From NCBI RefSeq assembly GCF_024124375.1, contig NZ_JAMXRZ010000001.1, positions 1-64,000 on the forward strand: DNA of 64,000 bases, given 5' to 3'. The stretch is from Klenkia sp. PcliD-1-E. Its GTDB lineage: Bacteria > Actinomycetota > Actinomycetes > Mycobacteriales > Geodermatophilaceae. Both the position numbers and the translations under genes were made by a program. Below are positions 39,636 to 48,587 of this stretch, piece after piece (position 1 is the first letter of the stretch; every line of letters begins with the position of its first letter). The notes beneath the pieces are model-generated. The model ran no database searches and was not told where the DNA came from. It worked only from the letters and a program-made list of their open reading frames with translations.

Positions 39636-41591
39636 GTGTCCGACGCCGTCCTCGAAGCCGAACGTGCACACCTCGACCTCGCCGCCGCCTGCCTGACCGA
39701 CATGCGCGCGGCCACCGTGGCCACCGCCGACGCCGGCGTCGACGCCTGGGCCTCCGAACGGCTGGGCGCCGCCCGCGCCGAGCGCCTGCGCAGCCTGGCC
39801 GCCGACCCCGGTGCGCCGCCGTTCTTCGGCCGCACCGACACCCCCGCCGAGACCTTCCACATCGGCCGCCGGCATGTGCGCGACGCCGCCGGCGACCCGG
39901 TGGTCATCGACTGGCGGGCGCCGATGAGCCGGCCGTTCTACCAGGCCAGCGCCGCCGACCCGCAGGGTCTGACCCGCCGCCGCAGGTTCGGCTTCGCCGA
40001 CGGCGAGCTGACCTCCTACGAGGACGAGTCGCTGTCGGCGGACGATGGGCCGTCGACGCTGCTGCGGGAGGAGATCGAGCGGCCGCGGTCGGGCCCGATG
40101 CGCGACATCGTGGCCACCATCCAGCCCGACCAGGACGACATCGTGCGCGCGCCGCTGGCCGAGTCGATCTGCGTGCAGGGTGCCCCCGGCACCGGCAAGA
40201 CCGCCGTCGGGCTGCACCGCGCGGCCTACCTGCTGTACACGCACGGCGAACAGCTCTCCCGCACCGGCGTGCTCGTCGTCGGGCCGAACCGGGCCTTCCT
40301 GCGCTACATCGAGCAGGTGCTGCCCGCCCTCGGCGAGGTGGAGGTCGACCAGGCCACCGTCGCCGACCTGACCGGCCGGGTGCCGGTGCGGGCCGAGGAC
40401 CCCGACGACGTCGCCGTGCTCAAGGGCGACGCCCGGCTGGCCGAGGTGCTGCACCGCGCGCTGTGGCGCCGGGTGACCAAGCCGCGCGACTCGGTGCAGG
40501 TGCCGCTGTCGGGCCGGAGGTACCGGGTCCCGGAGGAGCGGCTCAAGCGCTACGTCGACGACCTGCGGCGGGCCGGCATCTCCTACGGCGCGGGCCGGGA
40601 GCGGCTGGCGCTGTCGCTGGCCGAGGACGCCCGCCGGCAGAAGGAGGAGGTCGGCGGCAGCCCCACGGACGCCGAGACGCGACGGTGCGCCCGCTCGGCC
40701 GAGGTCCGCGCGTTCTGCGACGAGCACTGGCCGGCCGTGGACGCCGCCGCGCTGGTCGCCGAGGTCCTCGCCGACCCGTCGGTGGGCGGTTCCGTGCTGG
40801 ACCCGGCCGAGCAGGACCTCCTGCGGCGGGCACCCGCGCGGTCGGTGCGGGCCACCCGCTGGACGGCGGCCGACGCCGTCCTGGTCGACGAGGTGGCCGG
40901 GCTGCTGGAGCGGACGCCGGGCTACGGGCACGTGGTGGTCGACGAGGCGCAGGACCTCTCCCCGATGCAGTGCCGGGCCGTGGCGCGACGGCTGGCCGCC
41001 GGGTCGCTGACCGTGCTGGGCGACCTGGCGCAGGCCACCAGCCCGTGGTCGGTGGCCGACTGGTCGGCCACGCTGGAGGCGCTGGGCCGGCCGGGTACGC
41101 AGGTGCGGCCGCTGACCACCGGCTACCGGGTGCCCGCCGAGGTGCTGGAGTTCGCCAACCGGCTGCTGCCGGTGCTGGTGCCCGGGCTCGCCCCGGCCAC
41201 CGCGGTGCGGTCGGAGCCGGGGTCCCTGCAGGTCCGGCCGGTGCCGGTGCTCGCTCCGGTGCTCGCCGAGGTGGTGCGGTCGGCCGGTGCGGGGTCGGTG
41301 GGGATCGTGTGCGCGGACGCGGCCGTGGCGGAGCTGGTGGCGGCGCTGGACTCCGAGGGGATCGAGGCCGCTGCCCTGGCCGACGACGGCAGCGAGCCGG
41401 CCCCGGTCGCCGTCGTCCCGGCGACGCTGGTCAAGGGCCTGGAGTTCGACCACGTGGTGGTCGTGGAGCCCGCCGCGATCGTGGCGGCCGAGCCGCGAGG
41501 GCTGCACCGGCTCTACGTCGCGCTGACCCGGGCGGTGAGCAGCCTGGTGGTGCTGCACCGCGGCGAGCTGCCGGACCTGCTGGCCGCGTGA
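39636..41591 (+). CDS. HelD/HelR-like RNA-polymerase-associated superfamily 1 helicase
   Basis: 651 residues from GTG at 39636. UvrD/Rep-like NTPase: Walker A QGAPGTGKTA (181-190), Walker B VVVDEAQDLSPMQ, GDLAQATSPW, and C-terminal VKGLEFDHVVVVEP and LYVALTRAVSSLVV. The N-terminal helical arm (ERAHLDLAAACLTDM) and FHIGRRHVRD … VVIDWRAPMSRPFY are characteristic of HelD proteins, which remove stalled RNA polymerase. Actinobacterial HelR relatives protect against rifamycin. No inverted repeat of the rifamycin-associated type was seen upstream. Confidence 0.86.
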   Translation: MSDAVLEAERAHLDLAAACLTDMRAATVATADAGVDAWASERLGAARAERLRSLAADPGAPPFFGRTDTPAETFHIGRRHVRDAAGDPVVIDWRAPMSRPFYQASAADPQGLTRRRRFGFADGELTSYEDESLSADDGPSTLLREEIERPRSGPMRDIVATIQPDQDDIVRAPLAESICVQGAPGTGKTAVGLHRAAYLLYTHGEQLSRTGVLVVGPNRAFLRYIEQVLPALGEVEVDQATVADLTGRVPVRAEDPDDVAVLKGDARLAEVLHRALWRRVTKPRDSVQVPLSGRRYRVPEERLKRYVDDLRRAGISYGAGRERLALSLAEDARRQKEEVGGSPTDAETRRCARSAEVRAFCDEHWPAVDAAALVAEVLADPSVGGSVLDPAEQDLLRRAPARSVRATRWTAADAVLVDEVAGLLERTPGYGHVVVDEAQDLSPMQCRAVARRLAAGSLTVLGDLAQATSPWSVADWSATLEALGRPGTQVRPLTTGYRVPAEVLEFANRLLPVLVPGLAPATAVRSEPGSLQVRPVPVLAPVLAEVVRSAGAGSVGIVCADAAVAELVAALDSEGIEAAALADDGSEPAPVAVVPATLVKGLEFDHVVVVEPAAIVAAEPRGLHRLYVALTRAVSSLVVLHRGELPDLLAA

Positions 41592-41612
41592 GCCCTCACT
41601 AGGGTTCCGATC

Positions 41613-42467
41613 ATGGCCAAGAAGACGGTGTCCGTGCGCGAGGTCCTGCGAGCACCGGCCGGCACGGTGACCCTGGCCGACATCGACCCCCGGGACACCC
41701 CGTCCGCCCCGGGCGACAAGGACACGACCAAGGCGCAGTTGCTCGCCGACGGCGCCGAGCTCGCCGTCCTGCAGGAGAAGCTCTACGCCGAGGGCGCCAC
41801 CGGCGGCACCCGGCGGGTGCTGCTGGTGCTGCAGGGCATGGACACCAGCGGCAAGGGCGGCGTGATCGAGCACGTCGCCGGGGCGGTGAACCCGCAGGGC
41901 CTGGCCATCACCAGCTTCAAGAAGCCCACGCCCGAGGAGCTCAAGCACGGGTTCCTCTGGCGGGTCCGGCGGGCGGTGCCGGTGCCCGGGCTGATCGGCG
42001 TCTTCGACCGGTCGCACTACGAGGACGTGCTCATCGGCCGGGTCCGCGAGCTGGCCACCCCGGCGGTCATCGAGCGGCGGTACAAGGAGATCGTCCGGTT
42101 CGAGGACCAGCTCGTCGAGGCCGGCGTGACGATCGTGAAGTGCATGCTGCACGTGTCGAAGTGGGAGCAGAAGCAGCGGCTGCTGGCCCGCCTGGACGAC
42201 TCGACCAAGCGCTGGAAGTTCAACCCCGGCGACATCGACGAGCGCGGCCTGTGGGAGGACTACCAGCGCGCCTACGAGGTCGCCCTCGAGCGCACCTCCA
42301 CGCAGACCAACCCCTGGTACGTCGTGCCGTCGGACCGCAAGTGGTACCGCAACTGGGCCATCGGCCGGCTGCTGCTGGAGGCCGTGCAGGACCTCGACCC
42401 GCGCTTCCCCGCCCCCGACTACGACGTCGCCGCCCAGCGCGACCGCCTCATCGACGAGACCGACTGA
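41613..42467 (+). CDS. ppk2: Polyphosphate kinase 2 family
   Basis: 284 residues from ATG at 41613. PPK2 core: Walker A GMDTSGKGG (75-83), lid-type region, and Walker B FDRSHYEDVL (131-140), with NPWYVVPSDRKWYRNWAI near the end. It transfers phosphate between polyphosphate and nucleotides, in this class probably phosphorylating NDP or NMP. TAGGGT at 41600-41605, seven bases before ATG, suggests a leaderless transcript. A long inverted repeat follows. Confidence 0.92.
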   Translation: MAKKTVSVREVLRAPAGTVTLADIDPRDTPSAPGDKDTTKAQLLADGAELAVLQEKLYAEGATGGTRRVLLVLQGMDTSGKGGVIEHVAGAVNPQGLAITSFKKPTPEELKHGFLWRVRRAVPVPGLIGVFDRSHYEDVLIGRVRELATPAVIERRYKEIVRFEDQLVEAGVTIVKCMLHVSKWEQKQRLLARLDDSTKRWKFNPGDIDERGLWEDYQRAYEVALERTSTQTNPWYVVPSDRKWYRNWAIGRLLLEAVQDLDPRFPAPDYDVAAQRDRLIDETD

Positions 42468-42486
42468 CTCCGGCGCCCCGCCCCCC

Positions 42487-42561
42487 CGTTGACCTTGCAG
42501 AACCACAACGCCGACACGCCGCCCACCGGCGTGGCGGCGTTGCCGTTCTGCACGATCAACG
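42487..42561. repeat. 34-bp-arm inverted repeat element between convergent genes
   Basis: Left arm 42487-42520, seven-base centre, right arm 42528-42561; the arms match at 29 of 34 positions. They begin CGTTGACCTTGCAGAAC and, read inversely, CGTTGATCGTGCAGAAC. It fills most of the gap between ppk2 (+) and guaD (-). Its size and compensating differences resemble a bacterial interspersed palindromic element that also serves as a terminator. Confidence 0.7.
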
Positions 42562-42579
42562 CGACATGAGCGCGGCCGG

Positions 42580-43827
42580 TCAGCTGCGGATGCGGGTGCC
42601 GTCCACCCACACGCCGGCGACGTCCGCGGGGCCGCCCAGGGCGAAGACCTTGGCCAGCGCGTCGTCGGGGCCGGCGGCCGAGCGCAGGACGACGTCCAGG
42701 GTCGAGCCGGACGGCGGTCGCAGCCAGACGGCGTCGAAGCGCATGCCGACCGACAGGTGGCCGACCTGGTCGGCCAGCCCGAGCGCGTCGGCGCCGGCGA
42801 CCGTGGCCAGGTGCAGCAGGTCCGCCGGGGTGAGCGGCACGCCCTCGGGGCCGAGCAGCTGCTGGGCGAAGTAGGCCTGCAGGCCCTCCTTGAGCAGCGA
42901 GAACCCGGTCCCGGCCCCGACGTCGGAACCCAGCGCCACCCGGACCCCGGCGTCTGCGTGCCGGCGCAGCGGGAACAGGCCGCTGCCGAGTGCGGCGTTC
43001 GAGGTCGGGCAGTGCGCCACCGCCGTCCCCCGCGCGGCCAGGACGGCGAGCTCGGCGTCGGTGGGGTGCACGTCGTGGGCCAGCACCGACGCCGGGCCCA
43101 GCAGGCCGTACCGGTCGTAGCTGTCCACGTAGCCGCCGTGCAGGTCGGCCACCGCGGCCACCTCGGCCGGGTTCTCGTTCACGTGCGAGGTGAACAGGGC
43201 GTCGTCCAGCGACCCCAGCAGGTCGGCACTGGCCTCCAGCAGCGCCGGCGAGCAGGAGAGCGAGAAGCGCGGCGTCACCGCGTAGCGGGACCGGCCGACG
43301 CCGTGCCAGCGCCCGGCCAACGCGAGGCCCTCCTCGAAGGACCGTGCGGGCGAGGTGTGCAGGTCGGCGGGAAGCAGCAGGTCGCTGACCACCAGCCCCG
43401 ACGTCACCCGCAGCCCGACCCGCGCGGCCTCGGTGAACAGCGCGTCCACGGCCGTCGCGAAGTGCGAGCCGAACACCAGCGCGGTCGTCGTCCCCGCCCG
43501 GACCAGGCCGTCGACGAACTCCGACGCCACCGCGGCGGCGTAGTCGGGGGCGGCCAGCTCGCACTCCTCGGGCAGGGCGCAGCGGTCCAGCCAGTCCAGC
43601 AGCGGCATGCCCAGCCCGCCGATCGCCCGGACCTGCGGGTAGTGCACGTGCGTGTCCACCAGCCCGGGCAGCACCACGCCGCCGCGCAGGTCGACGTCCG
43701 GCGCGGGGAAGTCGGACGCCGGTCCTCGAGCCGTGACGACGCCGTCCTCGACCTGCACGACCCCGTCGAGGGTGCGCAGCTCCCCGGCGACCGGGGTGTC
43801 GAGGAAGGTGCCGCGGACCAGCGTCAC
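42580..43827 (-). CDS. guaD: Guanine deaminase
   Basis: 415 residues from GTG at 43827, overlapping the xdhC stop (GTGA). Amidohydrolase barrel: metal site VDTHVHYPQVRAIGGLGMPLLDWL, then FTSHVNENPAEV, HDVHPTDAEL and VALGSDVGAGT with the Zn-binding His and Asp residues. CLPEECEL and the long catalytic-loop pattern fit GuaD. It converts guanine to xanthine, the substrate of the upstream xanthine dehydrogenase, so the four-gene operon covers guanine to urate. Confidence 0.92.
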   Translation of the reverse strand: MTLVRGTFLDTPVAGELRTLDGVVQVEDGVVTARGPASDFPAPDVDLRGGVVLPGLVDTHVHYPQVRAIGGLGMPLLDWLDRCALPEECELAAPDYAAAVASEFVDGLVRAGTTTALVFGSHFATAVDALFTEAARVGLRVTSGLVVSDLLLPADLHTSPARSFEEGLALAGRWHGVGRSRYAVTPRFSLSCSPALLEASADLLGSLDDALFTSHVNENPAEVAAVADLHGGYVDSYDRYGLLGPASVLAHDVHPTDAELAVLAARGTAVAHCPTSNAALGSGLFPLRRHADAGVRVALGSDVGAGTGFSLLKEGLQAYFAQQLLGPEGVPLTPADLLHLATVAGADALGLADQVGHLSVGMRFDAVWLRPPSGSTLDVVLRSAAGPDDALAKVFALGGPADVAGVWVDGTRIRS

Positions 43828-44621
43828 GACGGGACGCGCGCGACCGCGCCGAGCAGCGCCGCCGCCACGCCCACCGCGATCACGGCGGGGTCCTTGCCGG
43901 CCAGCTCCGGGAGACCGATGGGGCAGGTGATCCGGTCCGGGTCGGGGGCGCCGTCGGCGAGCAGGGTGCGGCGGAACCGGGCCCACTTGCCGGCCGACCC
44001 GATGAGCCCGATCGAGGCCAGGCCCGGCGTGCGCAGGGCGGCGTCGCAGAGGGCGGCGTCCTCGGCGTGGTCGTGCGTCATGACCAGCACGTGGCTGCCC
44101 GCGGGCAGCTCGGCGAGCACCAGCTCGGGCAGCACCGGCACCTGGTGCACGTGCACCTCGGCGACGGCGTCGTCGAGCACGGCCAGCCGCTCCGGGGCCA
44201 GCTGACCGGGCCGGCTGTCGACCAGGTGCAGGTCGAGGTCGTGCCGGGCGAGGATCCGCGCCAGCTCGAGCCCGACGTGGCCGATCCCGAACACCGCCAC
44301 CGACGGGACGACGGGCAGCGGCTCCAGCAGTAGCCCGACCTCGCCGCCGCAGCACTGCACGCCGTGCTGGTAGGGCGCCTTGTCCGACAGCGCGACCTCC
44401 ACGACCAGGGTGCCGCCGTCCGAGCCGAGCAGTTCCCGGGCGCGCTCGACGGCGACGGCCTCCAGGTTGCCGCCGCCGACGGTGCCGTGCTGCCCGGCCG
44501 CGGTGACCACCATCTTGGCGCCGGCCTCGCGCGGCGAGTGCCCGCGCACGGTCGCGACGGTGACCAGGACGCCGGCCTCCCGGCGCTCGCGCAGCGCCCG
44601 GACGGCGCGGTCCCAGCGCAT
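43824..44621 (-). CDS. xdhC: Xanthine dehydrogenase accessory protein XdhC
   Basis: 265 residues from ATG at 44621. N-terminal XdhC/CoxI domain with VATVRGHSPREAGAKMVVTAAGQHGTVGGGNLE, then QHGVQCCGGEVGLLLEPL; C-terminal Rossmann XdhC domain with VAVFGIGHVGLELARIL and IGLIGSAGKWARF. It inserts the sulphurated molybdenum cofactor into the dehydrogenase. ATGA overlaps link it to xdhB before and guaD after. Confidence 0.93.
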   Translation of the reverse strand: MRWDRAVRALRERREAGVLVTVATVRGHSPREAGAKMVVTAAGQHGTVGGGNLEAVAVERARELLGSDGGTLVVEVALSDKAPYQHGVQCCGGEVGLLLEPLPVVPSVAVFGIGHVGLELARILARHDLDLHLVDSRPGQLAPERLAVLDDAVAEVHVHQVPVLPELVLAELPAGSHVLVMTHDHAEDAALCDAALRTPGLASIGLIGSAGKWARFRRTLLADGAPDPDRITCPIGLPELAGKDPAVIAVGVAAALLGAVARVPS

Positions 44622-47035
44622 CAGGTCTGGCCCAGGACGCGCTCGGAGGTGGGCCGGATCGGTGGCCCGTCGGGCTGCGGGGGAGCCGAACCGCCGTCGC
44701 GCACGTGCGCACCCTCGGCGGAGCGGGCCGCCTCGACCGCCCAGAACACCGCCTCCGGGGTGGCCGGGGAAGCCAGGTCCACGCTCGTCCCGGGCGGCCC
44801 GAACGCTGCGGCGGCCTGGCGGATCGCCTCCCGCACGGAGAACGCCAGCATCAGCGGCGGCTCGCCGACCGCCTTGGAGCCGTAGACCGCGCCGTCCTCG
44901 TGCGCGGCGTCCAGCAGGGACACCCGGAAGTCCTCGGGCATCTCGGAGAAGCTGGGCAGCTTGTAGGTGGACGCCGACGAGGTCAGCACGCGACCGGTGG
45001 TGGCGTCCCAGCGGAGGTCCTCCAGGGTCAGCCATCCCAAGCCCTGCACGAAGCCGCCCTCGACCTGGCCGAGGTCGACCAGCGGGGACAGCGAGTCGCC
45101 GACGTCGTGCACGATGTCCACCCGCCGCACCCGGTAGGCGCCGGTGAACCCGTCGACCTCGACCTCGGCCGCGGCCACCCCGTAGGCGAAGTACTTGAAC
45201 GGCTCGCCGCGCATCGCCGCGGAGTCCCAGTGCAGGCCCTCGGTCCGGTAGAAGCCGGCCGCCCACAGCTGCACCCGCGAGAAGTACGCCAGCCTGACGA
45301 CGTCCTCCCACGCCACCGAGGGCCCGGCGGCGTCCAGGCCGCGCACCCGGCCCTCGACGAACCGGACGTCGGCCGCCGGCACGTGCAGCTCCTCGGCGGC
45401 GACCTGCGCCAGCCGGCCCAGGATCTGCTCGCAGGCGTTCTTCACCGCGCCGCCGTTGAGGTCCGCGCCGGAGCTCGCCGCGGTCGCGGAGGTGTTGGGC
45501 ACCTTGTCGGTGCGGGTGGGGGCCAGCCGCACCCGGGACAGCGGGACGCCGAGGGCGGTGGCCGCGACCTGCAGCATCTTGGTGTGCAGGCCCTGGCCCA
45601 TCTCGGTGCCGCCGTGCGTGATGAGCACGGAGCCGTCCTTGTAGACGTGCACCAGCGCGCCGCCCTGGTTGAAGGCGGTGAAGTTGAACGAGATCCCGAA
45701 CTTGACCGGGGTGATCGCCAGACCCCGTTTCACGTGGATCGACCCGGCGTTGAACTGCTCGACCTGCGCGGTCCGGTCGTGGAAGTCCGAGGAGTCCAGC
45801 ACCTGCTGCCAGGCCTTCTGCAGCCGGTCGGCGTGGCGGACCGGCTGGCCGTAGGGGGTGTCCTGGCCCGACGCGTAGAAGTTGCGGCGGCGCAGCTCCT
45901 CGGCGGTGAACCCGAGGGTGGGGGCGCAGCGGCCCAGCACGTCCTCGATGACCAGCATGCCCTGCGGCCCGCCGAACCCGCGGAACGCCGTCTGCGAGGT
46001 CTTGTTGGTCTTCGCGATCCGGCCGTTCACCCGGACGGCGGGGATCCAGTAGGCGTTGTCGACGTGGCACAGCGCCCGGGCCAGCACCGGCTCGGACAGG
46101 TCCAGGCTCCAGCCGCCGTCCGAGGTCAGCGTCGCGTCCAGCGCGGTGAGCCGGCCGGCGTCGTCGAACCCGACCCGCCACTGGGCCAGGAACCCGTGCC
46201 GCTTGCCGGTCATCGTGATGTCCTGCGCGCGGTTCAGGCGCAGCCGCACCGGCCGGCCGGTCAGGCGGGCACCGAGCGCGGCGACCGCGGCCAGGCCGTG
46301 CGGCTGCATCTCCTTGCCGCCGAACCCGCCGCCCATCCGCAGGCACTGCACGGTGACCTCGCTGCTGGCCAGGCCCAGCACGTGCGCGACGATCTCCTGC
46401 GTCTCGGTGGGGTGCTGGGTGCTGGACTGGATGAACACCTGGCCGTTCTCGTCGACCTGGGCCAGCGCGCAGTGCGTCTCCAGGTAGAAGTGCTCCTGGC
46501 CGGCGAACTCGAACTCGCCGCTGAACACGTGCGCAGACCCGGCGAGTGCCTCCTCGACGTCCGGGCCGCGCAGCAGCGTCGGCTGCCCGCCCTGGAAGGA
46601 GCCGGCGGCGACCGCGTCGCGCACCGTGACGAGGGCGGGCAGCTCCTCGACGTCCACCTCGACGGCGACCGCGCCGAGCCGGGCGGCCTCCAGCGTCTCG
46701 CCGAGCACCCAGGCCACCGCGTGGCCGTGGAACATGACCTCGTCGGGGAACAGCGGCTCGTCCTGCTTCACCCCGGCGTCGTTCACACCGGGGACGTCGG
46801 CCGCGGTGAGCACCCGGACCACCCCGGGGACGGCGGTCGCGGCCTCGGTGCGGACGGCGGTGACCCGCGCGTGCGCGGCGAGCACCTGCACCGGCCACGC
46901 GTGCAGCACGCCCTTGGTGCGGCCGACCAGGTCGTCGGTGTACAACGCCTGCCCGGTGACGTGCAGCGCCGCGGCCTCGTGCGGGACGGGGGCGCCGACG
47001 ACGGCGCCGAGGGGACGTTCGGACAACGCGCTCAT
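44621..47035 (-). CDS. xdhB: Xanthine dehydrogenase molybdopterin-binding subunit XdhB
   Basis: 804 residues from ATG at 47035. Aldehyde oxidase/xanthine dehydrogenase a/b hammerhead (VTGQALYTDDL) and Moco-binding domains: GQEHFYLETHCALA with conserved Glu/His, MGGGFGGKE, TAFRGFGGPQGM, NQGGALVHVYKDGSVLITHGGTEMGQGLHTKMLQ and near the C-terminus VGEPPLMLAFSVREAI with the catalytic Glu. It hydroxylates xanthine at the Mo centre, passing electrons to XdhA. Coupled by ATGA on both sides. Confidence 0.95.
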   Translation of the reverse strand: MSALSERPLGAVVGAPVPHEAAALHVTGQALYTDDLVGRTKGVLHAWPVQVLAAHARVTAVRTEAATAVPGVVRVLTAADVPGVNDAGVKQDEPLFPDEVMFHGHAVAWVLGETLEAARLGAVAVEVDVEELPALVTVRDAVAAGSFQGGQPTLLRGPDVEEALAGSAHVFSGEFEFAGQEHFYLETHCALAQVDENGQVFIQSSTQHPTETQEIVAHVLGLASSEVTVQCLRMGGGFGGKEMQPHGLAAVAALGARLTGRPVRLRLNRAQDITMTGKRHGFLAQWRVGFDDAGRLTALDATLTSDGGWSLDLSEPVLARALCHVDNAYWIPAVRVNGRIAKTNKTSQTAFRGFGGPQGMLVIEDVLGRCAPTLGFTAEELRRRNFYASGQDTPYGQPVRHADRLQKAWQQVLDSSDFHDRTAQVEQFNAGSIHVKRGLAITPVKFGISFNFTAFNQGGALVHVYKDGSVLITHGGTEMGQGLHTKMLQVAATALGVPLSRVRLAPTRTDKVPNTSATAASSGADLNGGAVKNACEQILGRLAQVAAEELHVPAADVRFVEGRVRGLDAAGPSVAWEDVVRLAYFSRVQLWAAGFYRTEGLHWDSAAMRGEPFKYFAYGVAAAEVEVDGFTGAYRVRRVDIVHDVGDSLSPLVDLGQVEGGFVQGLGWLTLEDLRWDATTGRVLTSSASTYKLPSFSEMPEDFRVSLLDAAHEDGAVYGSKAVGEPPLMLAFSVREAIRQAAAAFGPPGTSVDLASPATPEAVFWAVEAARSAEGAHVRDGGSAPPQPDGPPIRPTSERVLGQT

Positions 47036-48447
47036 GCCGGCACCTCCGACGCAGCGATCCTGAGCAGGGACTGCCGGAGCATCGCCCTCCGGTAGGCGGC
47101 GCTGGCCCGGTGGTCGTCCAGCGGGGTGCCCTCGGTGGCCAGCACGTCGGCGGCCGCGGCGACGTCCGGCCAGCGGGCGCCGACCAGGGCCTCCTCGGTC
47201 GCGCGGGCGCGGATCGGGGTGGCGGCCACCCCGCCGAGCCCGATCCGGGCCTTCACGACCTCGCCGTCGACCACGTCGAGGCCGACGGCGACGGCGACGC
47301 TGGAGATGTCGTCGAACCGCCGCTTGGCGATCTTGGTGAACCCGACCAGCCCGGGTTGCGGCTGGGGGATGCGGACGGCGCGGATCAGCTCGCCCGCGGT
47401 GCGCACGCTGCGGCGGTAGCCGGTGAAGTAGTCGGCCAGGGCGACCTCGCGCTCGCCGTCCGCGGAGACCAGCACCAGCGAGGCGTCCAGGGCGAGCAGG
47501 ACGGGGGCGGTGTCGCCGATGGGGGAGCCGGTGCCCAGGTTGCCGCCCAGCGTGGCGCCGTTGCGGATCAGCACGGAGGCGAACTGCGGCAGCAGCAGGT
47601 CCAGCAGGGGGACGGCGCCGTCCAGCCGGGTGGCCACCTCGGACAGCGTGACCGCGGCGCCGATCTCGACCACCTCGTCGGTGACCGTCACCCCGCGCAG
47701 CTCGGGCAGCCGGTCGATGGCGACGACGTGCGGGGCGCGCAGGCCGCGCAGGTTGACCTCGACGCCGTGGTCGGTGGAGCCGGCGACGACCACCGCGTCG
47801 GGGTGCTCGGCCAGCAGGGCGAGCGCTGCGGGCAGGTCGGGCGGGCGGGTGAACCCGGGGACGTCGGTCGGGGCTGCTGCCGGGGCGGGCTCGTGCAGCC
47901 GGCCGGCCAGCGCGTCGTCGGTGCCCGGCCCGGCGAGGGCGTAGGCGGCGTCCCGGATCGGCCGGTAGCCGGTGCAGCGGCACAGGTTGCCCGACAGGGC
48001 GTGCAGGTCGAAGCCGTTGGCCCCGTGCTCCGGGGTGGGCTCGCCCGGGGCCTCGATCGGGACTCTGTCGGGCCGGTAGAACTCCGCGGCCATGGAGCAG
48101 ACGAAGCCCGGCGTGCAGTAGCCGCACTGCGAGCCGCCGCGCACCGCCATCTCGTGCTGCACCGGGTGCAGGTCGTCGGGGGTGCCCAGGCCCTCGGCGG
48201 TCACGACCTCCTGGCCATCGAGCGCCAGCACCGGGACCAGGCAGGCGTTGAGCGCCGTCCAGCGCGTGGGCGTCGTCGTCCCCGGGCGGGCGACCAGCAC
48301 CGAGCAGGCCCCGCACTCGCCCTCGGCGCAGCCCTCCTTGGCGCCCACCAGACCCGACTCCCGCAACCAGTCCAGCGCGGTGGTGTGCGCGGGGACGCCG
48401 TCCAGGGGGACGGTGCGCCCGTTCACGGTCAGGTCGGGGGACGGCAT
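47032..48447 (-). CDS. xdhA: Xanthine dehydrogenase small subunit XdhA (2Fe-2S and FAD domains)
   Basis: 471 residues from ATG at 48447 with GAGGAG upstream. Residues ~1-80 are a plant-type ferredoxin domain (CAEGECGACSVL); ~85-165 a second 2Fe-2S domain (CGYCTPGF … NLCRCTGYRPI); ~195-470 an FAD-binding domain (VAGSTDHGVEVN, IRNGATLGGNLGTGSPIGDTAPVLLALDA). It carries electrons from XdhB to NAD+. It starts the operon; its promoter lies in the 140-bp gap to the divergent penicillin-binding protein gene. Confidence 0.95.
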   Translation of the reverse strand: MPSPDLTVNGRTVPLDGVPAHTTALDWLRESGLVGAKEGCAEGECGACSVLVARPGTTTPTRWTALNACLVPVLALDGQEVVTAEGLGTPDDLHPVQHEMAVRGGSQCGYCTPGFVCSMAAEFYRPDRVPIEAPGEPTPEHGANGFDLHALSGNLCRCTGYRPIRDAAYALAGPGTDDALAGRLHEPAPAAAPTDVPGFTRPPDLPAALALLAEHPDAVVVAGSTDHGVEVNLRGLRAPHVVAIDRLPELRGVTVTDEVVEIGAAVTLSEVATRLDGAVPLLDLLLPQFASVLIRNGATLGGNLGTGSPIGDTAPVLLALDASLVLVSADGEREVALADYFTGYRRSVRTAGELIRAVRIPQPQPGLVGFTKIAKRRFDDISSVAVAVGLDVVDGEVVKARIGLGGVAATPIRARATEEALVGARWPDVAAAADVLATEGTPLDDHRASAAYRRAMLRQSLLRIAASEVPA

Positions 48448-48587
48448 GGACCAGGCTCCTCGGGGTCGGTGCGGGGTTCCAGGGTGCACTGTGCAGGTTG
48501 CATCCAGGTCTCGGCGGGTCCCAGGGCCGTTGTGGAACGGCTGTGCCCCGGGTTCTATGGGCCCCTGACCTGCAGGGAGGCACGTCG

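Noticed and set aside
36227-41602. A 1791-codon open frame on the plus strand
   Set aside because: It overlaps several well-supported genes in other frames (3-hydroxyacyl-CoA dehydrogenase, TetR and helicase on the same strand, PabB-PabC opposite), has Arg/Gly/Pro-rich nonsense composition and shows no domain. Long empty frames are expected at this GC content.
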